The notes beneath the pieces were generated by a model. The model searched no databases. It was given only the letters and a program-made list of their open reading frames with translations, and was not told where the DNA came from. Positions 1-14,000 of a DNA stretch of 64,000 nt are shown piece by piece (position 1 is the stretch's first letter; the number at the start of each line of letters is the position of its first letter). The stretch comes from Ypsolopha sequella (taxonomy: Eukaryota > Arthropoda > Insecta > Lepidoptera > Ypsolophidae), in contig OW203989.1 of NCBI GenBank assembly GCA_934047225.1, positions 9,709,977-9,773,976 of the forward strand, in the 5' to 3' direction. The position numbers and the translations under genes are program-made.

Positions 1-256
1 CGGTACACCCGCGTTTTATAACGTCCCAACATGATGAGTGGTGAGCTCTATCGCCGTACTTCGAGCACAAATACACGTTTTTTAGGGCATGCAGTTTTCC
101 TTACGATGTTTTCCTTTACCGTTTAGCAAGTGGTAAGTAAGAACAAATACTATGCACATAAATTCCAAAAAACTCATTGTTGCATGCCCGACTGGGGTTC
201 GAAACTGGATCTTAAGATTGAGAGGCCAGCGTTCTACCCCTAAGCTACCGCCGCTG
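1..256 (-). mobile_element. tRNA-derived SINE copy 1 (cut by window edge)
   Basis: Read on the minus strand, about 256 down to 178 resembles a tRNA head: an A-box-like tagcttaggggtagaacgc and a B-box-like tttcgaacccc. The body then runs to position 1. The same body (acttcg-gcacaaatac, accgttcagcaagtggtaag, atgcacata) recurs near 33,965 and 39,800. Confidence 0.7.
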
Positions 257-610
257 TTTATTAGATGATATAATAATTACAAAATCTGCGCTGCGGTTTA
301 GTCCTCTAATACTTAGATAATGGTATTAAATTAGAGTTTCTCAAGCAAAAGATTTCGCTGAAAATCAATAAAATTAAAAATATAAACTTATTAAATGACT
401 TATCTTATAAAATTCACATTGTCTTCTCTTAAATATTTATAAGTGGTTTTATTTAAAATAAGACAAACGAGTACCTTTAACATCTGTTCATGAATTCAGA
501 ACAAAATATTTATGACCTTGTAACATTTAATTTTGCTTAACATTCTTTGTCACCAGGAGAGGAAATCATAATGGGCGCATGGGACACGAGTTAACGACTT
601 AGCGTCGGAG

Positions 611-810
611 TATAACAACGTCTAACAGAAAAGTTTGTAACCATATTTGAAGAGCTTATTCAGTCAATGATATAGAACAACTTTTACTATGGAGCCAACC
701 CGGAAATCTCGAAAAAAATACAAGGTTTGTTCCATAGTAAAAGTTGTTCTATATCATTGACTGAATAAGCTCTTTAAATATGGTTACACCTTTCTGTTAC
801 ACGTTGTATA
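611..810. mobile_element. Long-TIR MITE family A, copy 1 (centre deleted)
   Basis: Terminal inverted repeats of about 90 bp: the left end (acagaaaagtttgtaaccat, agcttattcagtcaatgata, tagaacaacttttactatgg) is the complement of the right end. Related copies at 16775-17037 and 47027-47295 have a central segment this one lacks. Confidence 0.8.
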
Positions 811-1855
811 TCCACAAAAGCTCAGCTAGGCAATACTGCTTCAATCATAGTGGGGTAGAATAAGGGCAGCTCTATATCATTGAGAGTTGCTGCGTGAGTC
901 ATCCGCTAGCAGCTCGGAAGACGATATCGGAGATTGATGACGGACTGGGCTGCCGATGACGTTACCACCGGCAGTCATGAAGAGGGAGTGGAGCTGCCGG
1001 TCGTACCACCGGCGGCCCGTTACGACATAAGTAATCTCCGACATGCCGCCAACTACCATAATGGTGGCCCCCCTGGACCCGCGGGTTGTAGCCCGTGGAA
1101 TTGAAGCCCGGGCAAAGATGGTAACATCAGGCGGCCGAAGACGACTCCGACTGCTAACTGCTGCAGCTCTAACCCCATTACTGCTTTAGGGAGTCCGTTT
1201 TCTACACAGTAAAGTAGTTATGGGGTTAGAGATGCTCTAATTCTAGCCCACTATGATTGAAACAGTATTGCTTAAGGCCCTTAGTACCGCCAAATGGGTA
1301 CTTTCTAAAGCCTACTCCTCTTTTATGGCCAAACCAAAAATATTGAAAAAATGTATTATGGATTATCAACTCTATAGGACAACATATGCAACATTTTTCT
1401 TTTTCGTACCACCAAAACTTCTGTATGAAAAATTGTTTTAACTGAATGGTGTTTTTTGGCTTGAATTCCCTACTGCTCCTAAGCGGCTTAGGCGATTTAA
1501 TTCATTTATGCTTTGATAAATAGATCAACTTGATAGCTATAAATATAACATAGAATTATTCAATTGAACAATCACGTCCATGTGAAAAGTATTATTTTCT
1601 CCTATTTTGCCCTATCAAGGACGCAGCGAGCGTCGTAACAGCCACCACGCATTGTGCACTGATATGAACGTTATTTCAATGTCATTTCCGTTGATATTCG
1701 TACAAACAAACATCGAGCTGCTAATTTGGCGACGGTAATCGCCTTAACTAAGCTAGTGTGAATATACTCCGACGCTAAGTTGTCAACTCAGCCTACGCAC
1801 CCTTTTTGATTTTTTTATAATTATTACAAAGGTAAATTAATATTAATTCGTACAG
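811..1855. other. Intronic sequence upstream of exon 1, no domain I exon found
   Basis: It contains a GC-richer stretch at about 920-1180 and a dispersed-repeat copy at about 1580-1760. I saw no open frame resembling domain I of the channel. Confidence 0.5.
1580..1760. repeat. Dispersed repeat family B, copy 1
   Basis: Shares gtccatgtgaaaag, attattttctcctattttgc, cgtaacagccac and ttatttcaatgtc, in the same order and spacing, with about 43,400-43,570. A weaker, more diverged resemblance is seen at 53,930-54,060. Confidence 0.65.
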
Positions 1856-2009
1856 AACGCATCAAACCTCTCTCTCCTCTCACCACCATCTTTGGCTCGA
1901 CGAAGATCGTCAGTAATGTTCAGTGACACCGTGCTACTGCACACGCCTAACGCAGCCCACGTGGGCCACCCGCACAACGTGTGCTCCTCGGAGAAAATGA
2001 CGCAAACAG
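1856..2009 (+). CDS. Ca-alpha1T: Ca-alpha1T exon 1 of window, I-II linker
   Basis: Acceptor is tacag|aac and donor acag|gtatga; the exon ends in phase 1. It encodes 51 residues of cytoplasmic I-II linker with an arginine-serine patch ([17 protein letters not shown]) and several histidines. The single G left over completes a GAA codon with exon 2, which supports the junction. No earlier exon was found in 1-1855. Function of this stretch is not known to me; RRRSS is a plausible basophilic-kinase site (inference). Confidence 0.75.
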
Positions 2010-5000
2010 GTATGAACTTGTCATTTGTTACAGAGAAGGTTAAATAATCTTTGTAAAAAAAAACCTTTGGGTCGTATGCATAAAGGTCGTATATCTCTTT
2101 TCAGCTGTACATACATTAGCTACCAAGACTTTGCAATTCTATAAAAACGAAACATAAGTACTCATGCGCTTAAAACAGCACCGTTTTCACTCGCTTATAA
2201 AGTCATCATTGCAAATATCTATCGCAAAACTTTGTGGATTTCACGCTATTCTCAAAAAGTTTTCTATAATAAACCTCAAATTTTTAGATCACGTTACATT
2301 AAACTGCCACCTTTTCTTAACTAGCAACGTAAGAAGTAGGACGCCGTAGAAAATAGAATATTGTAACCAGCCGTCCCTCTTGTCCTCTCACAAAAGCCTG
2401 TCCACTATCAATAGTACCTCAGCTATTGTTACTCAGTCTCCTTCCAACACAATGCCTATTGTAACAACAAGTATTTACAATCGAATAATTAATAAACTTC
2501 TCTATAATCCTCCCTTTGTCTAAATACTAATAAACCCATTCCTCCATCTTTGATTTAAAGACAAACTTCCAGAATATCTGACTTGACGTAGTTCAATATT
2601 AGTTTTGGAATAACTTCCTTTAATTTTAACAGCGAAACTTAAATAAAATGTCAACAAATGGAATAATTAAAGAAAATTATTCTAGATTCATTGTGCCAGC
2701 GTGACTGGCTTAAGTGCCAAAGCGGTGAGTCTAGAGTTTTAGTTCTAGACGGATATGAATAAATATAACCTTAGCTATATAAGCTTTTTATTAGTAGTTT
2801 TAAGTAATTATAATAGTTAAAAAAAGACAAACTTTATATTTTTTCGAAATATTTCGGCCTCATCAGTGAGGCCGTCATCAGTCGAGTTCAGATGACTGAT
2901 GACGGCCTCACTGATGAGGCCGAAATATTTCGAAAAAATATAAAGTTTGTCTTTTTTTAACTATTATAATTACTTAGTTCTAGACGGAATTATTTTAGAA
3001 GAGCATGTGCTTTTCTACTCTTCATAGATCTTTTCTTCTTTCCACCTTCTTAGTAAACTATCAAGTGATTTTCATCGGTTACAAACTTTGCAAAGTTATT
3101 TGGGTGATGTACTAAGTTAATCATTAATTGTAATTGGATGCCTCCTTCAAAATTAAGGATTGCAATTATTGCTGACCACTAAGTTACTTGCTTACTTTAG
3201 TTGTAGATAACCTCACTGTCACAATTTATCCTAATTTCTTCTTCAGGGCTTTAATCGTCTTTCAACTTGTCTATTCTTACCTCGAAAGCATCATTTTCGT
3301 CAATAATTTCTTCTATTTCAACTATGGCAAAATTTAGGTAAAGAAATTGGTATTAAAAAGTATAAGGCATACATGTTAGAGATCAATAACATTCCTCTTA
3401 TACACAATGTATAGCACTGTAGTCAACTTTATTTGGTGGTAGAATTCGACCTGCCAGCAGGAGACACAGCCGAAGAAAGAGCTGCAGCTGGTGGGACAAT
3501 GTCTTGCCAGGAACTTTTGGCGTTGTCTGGCGCTTTATCGGCAGCATTGCCGACTGGTCAAGTGGCTTTGGATACATTCTTTGAAGAGCTGACTAAAGGA
3601 ATAAGCAAGAGGGCTGGTGAAGAGAAAAATGATTCTAAGGTATTTGATCAGTTTAGAAATGTTAAAGAAATACGTTCTCAAAATATTCAGTACTGGTTTT
3701 GAAGTAATTATGTATCTTTGATTTTGATTATTTCTTTCGTTTTCAAGTATTATCGTGATAATTTTATTAGAGAGCTCGTTTTCATTGTTATTAATTGTTT
3801 GTCCTTGTTTCACTTCAAGATTATTGAAATAGAAGACTACTCCTGTTGTGCGGATCTGCTAGCAGCAGAACAACTAGCACAGGAAAATAGAAAAAATCGG
3901 ATCTCTAACGGCTGTCTAATATTGTGGAGACAATTTAACAAATGCATGTCATGGCAGCGCAAGCATGTCAAAAATGTCGTCAATCACAAGTACTTTCAAC
4001 AAGGTATATTAAGATTAAGATTCTTACATTTGATAAAATTCAAATTTATTTTGGTATCAATTCAAGACTTATTCTTTCATAATAATTTAATCTCTAATAA
4101 TTTCTTAAAAAAATTAATTCTTTCAGTATAAAAAATTACAGTATTTTTTTAAAGTACTGTGTGGTGTTGTGTAAATATGTTTCGTTTTTAGGTATTCTTT
4201 TGGCCATTTTGATCAATACATTATCAATGGGTATAGAATACCACAACCAACCCGAAGAACTGACAGTTATTGTAGAAATTAGCAATATAGTATTCTCAGC
4301 AATTTTTGCTGTCGAAATGATACTGAAAATTGTGGCAGAAGGGCCATTTAAATATATTGCCAATGGATTTAACGTTTTTGATGGAATCATTGTTATACTA
4401 AGGTAAACACCATTTTGTAATGTTTAACAAATCTAGGTTAGTTATTAACGGATATTTTGAAGGTTCTTACATCATTTTTTTTTTCCGAACAGTGGATTTG
4501 AGCTGGCCCAAAGTTTTGGTGACGAGGTAGATCGGGCAAGTGGTTCAGGTTTATCAGTTTTGCGCACATTCCGACTCTTGCGCATACTAAAACTTGTGCG
4601 ATTCATGCCTAACTTGCGCAGACAATTATTCGTAATGCTCCGGACGATGGACAATGTTGCCGTGTTTTTCTCGCTGCTCGTCCTTTTCATATTTATCTTC
4701 AGGTAATTATTTGTCTTATTTTATCAATGAATTTTATATTGATTGATCATGTCATTGAATAACTCGAGTCAGATTTTAAAATTTGTTTTACTGAATTTTA
4801 AAGATACTTAAAAAACAAATAAAAGATATAAATAAACTGCATGTACTTAAACATAAATAAAAAATATATAATTTTACTGTAACTGCTATTCTTGAAACCG
4901 TAACTTTCTGTATTACCTTGCTAAAAAAAAATATTTATTTCACGACTTACGTTTAGTAATGTATTTTTTTTCTTTTCTCTCGTTTGGAAGCAAGACTCTG

Positions 5001-8000
5001 CAAAATTTTATTAAAATTCTTTCACAAAGAATTAATTTTAGAAGGAAAACAAAATTTCTCTTTAGCATTCCCTTCAAATAATTATTCCAATGGGTAGGTC
5101 AACCGCTGTTTTAATTATATCTACTCGTATATGAAATCTTTTTCTTAAATTTTCTAGCTATAGTATCTAATGTCATTACATAGTAGAGTATATCACGCGC
5201 CCCTACCGATTACCGATCCCTCAATTTTTCATTCAAAATATTTTTCCGTAGCCAACGAAGATTTATCCGACTCACAATAATGAAATTCTGATTGTTACTA
5301 CTAAACTGTCACACCCGCATCCTTTATCCGTGCACTGTCTACTGTGTGAGTGATTTCCCTTTTCTTTTCTCTTGTCCTCGTGTTTCGCCCATCCGCCTAT
5401 CTTTGACATCTGATACCCACTCTACACTGCCACTATCCAACACTATTCACAACTTTTTCTCTTCTTTATTTTCTTATTTATAATATAGTGTGTGTCTCTC
5501 ATGCTTTTGTGCTTTGCGTCCACTTCAGTTTCTGCACTTCATTTTTACCTTCACATTAGATATATGTTTATGTATATCTCACTTGTACACCTTGTATATA
5601 TTTATATCAATGTCTCCTCTCTCTCTCTAAGTTAAATATTCAAGGAGTGTGTAGTAACCGTATATTTGTCTAATCGTATATTGCGTGGTAACGTTCAGCA
5701 TCCTCGGTATGAACATCTTCGGGTGCAAATTCTGCGAGAAAGACGATGATGGCGACGAAGATTGCGACAGAAAAAACTTTGATACGCTCTTGTGGGCATT
5801 TGTCACGGTGTTTCAGGTATTAAACATTTTCAGTTAAAAGTACCTAACAGACAACCCAAAACAGACTGAACTTGCAACATTTACTAAACGCTTCAACGGG
5901 TCCGTCAGCACTCATGACAGTATGACAACCTCAGTAACCAAACATGTCTTGTGACGGCTTCTCGACTAACCTAGCGAGTACACACCAACTGTTCACTGCT
6001 GCAAGAGAACATACCTCCAAACAGTTTCTCACAAACCAGTACCTTCCAAAGATTCTAAACTTGCAGCACTGTGCGATGTCAAACTGCCGTTCAGTCGCGT
6101 AACAGCTACCCTAGTAGACAGTAACAGTTCTAGTTCCATCCGTAACAGTTCCAACGTCATCTAGATTTCACGATCACATGTGCCGTACTGATCATCCAGA
6201 AGTTGTCGAGAGCACTTTAGACAGAGAGCTTGTTGAGTAGTCGGTTAGCTTGAGATCGATCGGTGCCGAGGCGCGGGTTACGTTCGTCGAAGATCCCTCA
6301 CTCCTACCCACAGTTGCACTCGAAACAGTATTTCTACCACCTTGCATGCCGCTTCAATTCAAATCTATTACACAACTTGAAGCGAAACCTGTCGACTCTT
6401 CAGATTAATTTCCGATCTCAAAAGTTGTCTCTTCCAATTATGTCTAATCTAAATTGATCTTCACCGAAGGGTCCACTCGTTTGCGCTCATCCCTGGCATC
6501 TTTCTTTTTAACTTTGATAGCATAATCTAATTCTTACTTGAATATTCAATTTTTCTACCTTTTCTTACTCACTTCCAATTTTCTTATGCTTAAAATATTG
6601 CCTCACTCTCGTTTTTCTTAAAACTTGCCCTTTTCTTCTGCATAACGAGTATTCTCAGGTGATATGTTTAATGCATATTTTAATATGGATGATTAATTTT
6701 ATTTTATGCTACAAGCAATGATATTATACCAGTTTATAAATGTAAAGAATGAAACTTTTTCCATATTTATCCTGTGTGCATTTTTGTTGGCCTATTTCTT
6801 TCTTTTTCCTTCCAATAATAAATTTGTTTTACTGCATTTAATTATACATTTTATTATAATAAGGAGGAAAATTTAAAATTGTTTAAAGAATGCAAATTAA
6901 TTGCACTAAATAACACGATGACTTAAAAAACATAGTTAACTTAGAATGTATAACAACGAAACACTATTGGAAGCGTCAAGTTGACGATAACACTGCCTAA
7001 CAACAGCCTGTATCGATGTTAGATCTTAACATGGATGTGTTAAAATATAAATATCGTTTATAGAGCAGTGTTGTTGTCACGTGCGCGACTAGCCTCGTCT
7101 CGGTCGACGCGTGTGCGCATAGCGTTTTGTTTTTCTTTCATTTCTCATCGGCCCCGGCGCAGTATTCTGGGCATGTATCTGTTCGGGGGTAAGTTTTGCA
7201 AGTTCGTGGAGGACAATGGCGCCGAGCGCGATTGCACCTGTCCCGAGATCGTATCGCACCATCCGAAGTGCGAGTGCGACAGGAAACACTTTAATAACAT
7301 CCTCTGGGCAACGGTGACAGTCTTTCAGGTAAGACATGACATGACAACACAGGTGTTAGCGTACACTAGTCGGTTAATTTGCGATCCCTTTGTGATAGTT
7401 TGTTAGAGGCCGCGCATTTCTCGGCCCACAGTTTTGTCTTGTTTGACATTTCCTGATATTTGTGAAAAAAGACAAAAGAACCACAAACACTGTTCGAGAA
7501 ATCCGCTTTAGAATATTAGAGTTAGAAGTAGTGAATAGGCTAAGGAGCGCTCCGTAGTTAGTGCATGTGAAGTTGAGACTAGTTGTTACATGTATTTTGA
7601 TTATGCCTGTGTACTCAAAATGGCCGTCTGTGTTGCCTGTCATTACCGTTTATATTTGCGTACCTACACTAACTAACATGACACACTTACAAACACCTAT
7701 AACACGCTCGTTATTAACTGATGTTTTGTTAATTTACATTAATTTGTTAACACTTAACCAATTTGTTATAACTTAACAAACACTAAAAGGCACGACTCTT
7801 TACACTAAGCCAGCACACCTGCTTATTTTGATTTAATTAAGGCGATCACTTGAAGATTCCGACATATATTATTTGGTGTGGTAGTCACGCTTTTATTACA
7901 GAAACGGATTATTTTAAATTCGTAAATAATTTCAGGTTTTAACACAGGAAGATTGGAATGTTGTGTTGTTCAATGGTATGGAAAAGACGAGTCATTGGGC

Positions 8001-11000
8001 AGCATTATATTTTGTGGCTCTCATGACATTTGGGAATTATGTTCTTTTCAATTTGCTCGTAGCCATCCTCGTGGAAGGATTTAGCTCGGAGGTGAGATCC
8101 GCTTTGACGTGAAAATATCCAATTTTGCCGCGTCAAATAAACCTCTATAACGTATGATTGTCTTTGTAGAGAAACGAAAGACGTGAAAGGGAACAGCGGG
8201 AATTGGCCAAATCAAAATTGTCGAGTGATATATTTTCGGATAACAACGACATGCAATATGACGAGTCGAATTCTGGGTCGCATTCTAGCGACAGCATTTC
8301 ACAGGTAATCAAAATTGTATTTCAAACAATATTATTTCGTTACAAAATTTAGTTTTTGTTGTAGATTCGCCCAGTGTGGTTATAAAGTTTGATTCTAATG
8401 GAATTTGGTATGTTGCTAGGATCACGTAGTAATTTGTGATCCATAGTTGGTCTTTCAATAAATGATTTGATTTGATTTGATTTGTAATATCCAAATCTAC
8501 CATAAAGATACGTTTATTTAATGTATAAAATATATTATATAAATTATGTGTACTATATAAGTTAGTGGTTACCTACTTAATAAATTATTTTAATTAGGTA
8601 GTAATGTAGTTATTTATCATTGAAATAAGTTGAAATTTTGCTCTAGTTATTTTTCCCCAAAATATTTCTCTGCACGCCTATATTTTATCTTGTACCTCCT
8701 GACGGATTGTCTGGGAGAAAATGCTTTAGCCGCCCGTTTTACTTATAATTTGTGCCACAAAAATTCTAATAAAAAATAAATAAAGGTTGAATTTCAGAAG
8801 AAAGTTCATTGTAGTACTTTTGTCTGTTAATAATTAGGTACCTACTTTAAATTGTATAACATTCTTTTACCCATGGGAAATCTTCAGTAAAATTTATAAA
8901 TGTACAACTTTTGATAGTCAATGAAACGTTGGGACTAACGACAGAACATCGCAAGTTCTTCGCATTAACTTCGTTGACGTATTTGGTTCTAAATTTTAAT
9001 AGTAGTTTATGCTACAAGGGCGAAAAGGAATAAATTACGAGGACGATTTAAAACACGAGCGTAGCGAGTGTTTTAAACGTAACCGAGTAATTTATTGCTC
9101 TTACGCCCATGTATCATACTATGTTTTTCAATGCATAGTGTGAGGAAATAAAACAAATATAGTCTTGTGAACTTTAAATTATAATTTGCTCAAAAAGACT
9201 GTATCCAGAGCCGTTAAACAGTGGAAAAAAGTATAACATTTATGGTACACAGGAAAGGCTGTAGGTTAGCCAACCATTGTAAATAAATTAAAAAAAAATA
9301 ATAATAATAAAGCCCTAGGGCAAAATAATCGACTTTCTGTTCGGTTTTGATTCATAAAAAGTGGCCCTTTACGAGCACTTGCATTGAAAAATAAATTAAA
9401 TTCGTGTTTTATCGAAATTTGATATTATAACCGTTATTGACCAATATGATTGAAAAGTTTAGAAATTTAGAGATTTAGAATATTTTGTTTTTATGTGTTT
9501 TAATATTTCACAGAACGAAATTAAAAACTACTGGAGATCCGCCGACGATGTTCGTAAAAGCAAAGATCATGTCAACGGAAATAAGGAGAAACTGATGAAG
9601 TCAAAACGGAAAGCCAAAGCTTCTGCACACCATCCCACATTGTGTAAAGATTGTGCACAGTCTAACAAGTGCAATCTACAAAAAGTGAGTTCTTACCTCC
9701 ATATACTGGATGTTATTTTAAAAATACCAAGGGTCACCTATATTGGGTGGTCGCTATCGTAACATTTTATAATAGTAGTTTATGCTACAAGGGCGAAAAG
9801 GAATAAATTACGATTTTAAACGTAACCGAGTAGTTTATTGCTCTTTAAATTATGATTGGCTCAAAAGGACTGTATCCAATGCCGTTAGTCAGTGGAAAAA
9901 AAAGTATAACATTTATGGTACACAGGAAAGGTTGCAGGTTAGCCAACTTGTCGTAAATAAATTTAAAAAATAGTAATAAAGCCCTACGGCAAAATAATCG
10001 ACTTTCTGTTCGGTTTTGATGCATAAAAAGTGGGCCTTTACGAGCACTTGCATTGAAAATATAATTAAAACACCATGCATCGTGCAAAAAAGTTAAGATT
10101 TTCAAAACATATTTAAAAACAAAAATCTGTTGTGCAACTAAACTTACCGAAAGATACTTCCAGGAGTTAATATTTTTGACTCCATAATTAATAGCATTGT
10201 CTTTCCACACGATGTGGTATAATTAAGATAATGGGTAAAATATCTATTTAGTATAATACTCAGACCAAATATCTTAAGACGGAGGGAGCACTGTCAATAT
10301 TGAAGTGAGGCTGGTTTTGTATACATGTGTGCGCTTAGTCACTAAGCTTTAGGGAGTGTTGCCGCGCAGTAAAAACTGAGACAAGTTGCGCATGTGTGTT
10401 TTATTTTTTATGGCCTGTTTACAGACCTGTAGGCTAAACAGATATATGTGTGAGTTTCAAGAAGTGTACGAACACGAAACTGTTTAACTTTTGGCCTGCT
10501 TCATCCGTTACAAGGAGTGCGCTCCGTCTAGGATTTTTTATGTTTGGTCTAAGGTATAATGGCGATATATAAAGTAAAACATAACTTTCTAAGCTAACAA
10601 AACATAAATTAAGATTTATGCTTACTCTAAAAAGCAAATGTGCACTTTACATTGACCGATTTATTATCTTCAGGAGTCAAAGATGCTGGCAGGCAGCGCC
10701 AACGCCTCAGAAGCCACCACTTTGCCAATGATCACTCACACGGCGGCCACTCCACAAGACTCTCCTTCCACGACCCTGGAGCCAGGGGCTTCGTTCAAAG
10801 AATTCAATGTCACTCTAAGTCTGGAGAGATCTTCCATGTTATCCAGCTTGGACTCTATTGATAGGAACTCCGTAAGTATTTATAAGTGAGGAAGATATTC
10901 TAAAATTTACCATGAAAGTTTTGTGGTTTTGGTATTCTGGCCCTCATAATAACACATCATACATTATAAAAACACACGTTTAGACGAATAACTTTAACTG

Positions 11001-14000
11001 CAAGGAGCCGAGCCATCCCGATTTCATGATAAAAGTTAAGCCATTGCATACATTATGGTCGAGTAGGTTGAAATTTTGTAGGAAACAGCAGATGTGTTTC
11101 CGCAATTTTTGGGTTGGTCCTACAGTAGCATTTGTTCCAATAGACGAGTTCTATCACCTATTTAAGTTATCATAACTAAACATTTTTACAGATACAACTA
11201 TATTTCTCATATATCTATTAGACTCTTGCAATAAACTATATTTTTGTGGATTCATATCATAATTTTGCGATTTTTGTTTATAATATATACTTAAAATTAT
11301 TTATTCAGCTTGTTTTAACCAAAATCATTTTTTTCCAGTGCTCAAGTATACCAGGCCTCCTCAAACCTCCAAACAGTTATACCCTGACCCTCCATTCGGC
11401 TGCCTCTCAACTTCGAGCCGAGAAAGCCAGATTGCCCCCGATGACGCTCGCCCCTCCCCCTTTAACCCTCGCCCCACCTCCGGTGAAATCCTCTAATCCT
11501 GGGACGCCGACGACACCAAGGTCAATGCCTTCACCGCTGCTGCCCGAAAAGAACCTGCAAGTCACGATCGCAAAAGATGATCATCTAAATACTTGTGATA
11601 AATCCAGTTTGCTCAGCTCTCAGAAGTAAGTAGCCCCAAAATTAAGTGTGTAAATGACACATCATTTACATATAGTATGACAATATAGTATTATAAACCT
11701 TACTAATACCAAACTACTGGCGTCAATTGCCACAGACCAAAACGCTTTCAATTTTTTTATTTCTGAACTAGAAAAACAAAGTTAAGTTATTAAAATTATA
11801 AGTAAATTATTTCTTTTCTGTCTAATATGATGTTGTGTTTTTTTATTTTTTTTATTTTTATGGAACCTAGTTCTGAAATAAACGATTTTAATTAAATTTA
11901 ATTTAATATGCACTTTGCGCTAAGCGACTGATGTTTAACCTTAAGACTGTGACTGCGTTGGCATAAGCTACGTAGCATATACCTTAGATTGCTACGTACA
12001 ATGTAGGCTACCAGCTACGCATACATGCAGTGCTACGATGCTACGAAATTAGACATGCTCGTCATTATTTATGAGATTACAATTTCACGGCTGTTTATCA
12101 ACGAACTTAACCTAACCTAGTGAAATGATAAACTATTGGATTTTACAATGTCAGGTTCCTAAATGAAATTCTAGATGAAATTATTTAAATATTCTAAGAT
12201 TGATCAAGGGGGTTATTGTTTACTTATATTTGATACGAATTTCAAGGCTGTATGATTTAAGGAAGGCCCTTTAACACTCGAAAGACATACAATTTAGAGG
12301 TAACTTCGTAATATTTTTCTGTCGAGTAAACTTGAAGCTTTTGCGTTGATAAGCCTATCAGCCCTAATAGGTATTACTATCTTTATTATATTTCAATTGA
12401 AATTGTCATTTGAAATTTTGCATTTTACCTTATGCGGACCCTTAATTTGTATGGGCGAATCCCATATTCTTTGTTTGCTTGGCTATACGTAATTATTTGA
12501 AAAAGTTGTTCAGTCATTACCAGATGATACGTTTTCATTTAAAGATTGCCATTTAAAAGTGGTATGATAATGATAAGGCTAAAAAAACTATTTATATCTG
12601 TTATTTCGAAATTCCTTTGATGACTATACCTGTATACAGTGCTACATGCAAGAGGGCGCAACTGTGAAACAAGGAGTATGGTAACGGCGTTAGTTCCGAT
12701 TTTAGACACAACCAATCCACGCGCCATAAGATCCTTGTAGCACCGTAAGCTTTACGAGTATAGCGTTATTTACAGCTTAGTACAGCTTTTTTACAGCTCT
12801 ATAAAAATAAAATTATACCACCTGCCATTGGGGTGCAGTGAGCCACACCCATAGTACTAAACGGATTTAGAGCCCTTTCTAGCAAACAATGTTTCTCAAA
12901 CATTGTGTCACATTCTATTTTTTTTAAATTAAAGGTCACAAAGATATCTGAAGCGCCCACATTGTGGTTTATCAAATAACGATTTAAAAGCTTTCTGTAA
13001 AAATTAAATCAATTTGAAAGTTTAACCAAAACGTAGGCGGTGAACGTACGTCATTGCATGTAGGTTTATTTCATTGAAAATTTTCACTATTTAGGACATT
13101 TTGAACAACATTACTTAAATTGACAGATATGTGTTGATGTTTACTTACTACACCGAATAAAATATTCATATTTTTTTTAGGATTCCTTGCCTTCAATACT
13201 CGCCTTTTGTCTGTCCATCTGTCACAGAGGTTTTTCTCAAACACTTCAATTCTGTTTGGGGAGAGTTGATAAATATTAAGAAAACGTCTCGCAATAGCGA
13301 CTGTCATTTAGCAATCTGAGTGACGGGCGTCGCTTATTGCCGCACTCACACAGTTTTGTGGTACGACACCCACAGCTGTTGTCAAGCGCGAGGCGATGGA
13401 ATGCGCTTCGAATGTGTCGTTCGGCCGCAAATTTAAATTCAAAATTCAATTTTAATGAGTTTAGAAACCCTGCTTTTAGTTTGTTTTTATCAACTCTCCC
13501 CAAACAGACTGTAAGAATTCTGAAAGCAAAATATAGCAAATTTTTGTTAAGTATAATACATAATACCTCAATAGGTATGCGTATGTGCAGCTATTATGTT
13601 TTTAAAAAATTAACGATTGTTGTTACTCAAAATTCTGAGATTTCGGTAACGAAAGTTTATTTTCAAGGGGTAGTTTGCAATATATTTTACTTATGCTATG
13701 ATACTGATACTAAACCAATTTCTGTTCAGTTGATCATTTTATTTGTTGTTTCAGCTAAGCATTGTTTATTTTTAAAATTCAAGTTTTAGGCTAATCGTGG
13801 TTGCATATCGCCTTAAGCATAATTTAACAAGATTTTGTCAAATCAGGAACTTGGCATTGAGAAGTAGGTCTCTCGTAGTTACAGTGTAAAAACTTTGTTT
13901 TACAGTGTAAAAACCTTGTACTTGGCTCTGAGAGTTCACATTTCCCCAGAAGCGTCAACGTAGCAGGAGTGACGAATGGAGACGATCGTTGTCGCGTACA

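Noticed and set aside
178..256. tRNA gene-like sequence on the minus strand
   Set aside because: It has A- and B-box-like motifs but no clean cloverleaf, and the same sequence family continues into a repeated body found elsewhere, so it is a SINE head.
1..1855. Search for domain I exons of the calcium channel
   Set aside because: No frame with S1-S6-like segments or a filter motif was found; they must lie upstream of the window.
13337..13789. 150-codon open frame on the + strand
   Set aside because: It spans the end of an inverted-repeat element and AT-rich intron; no domain, and the composition looks noncoding.
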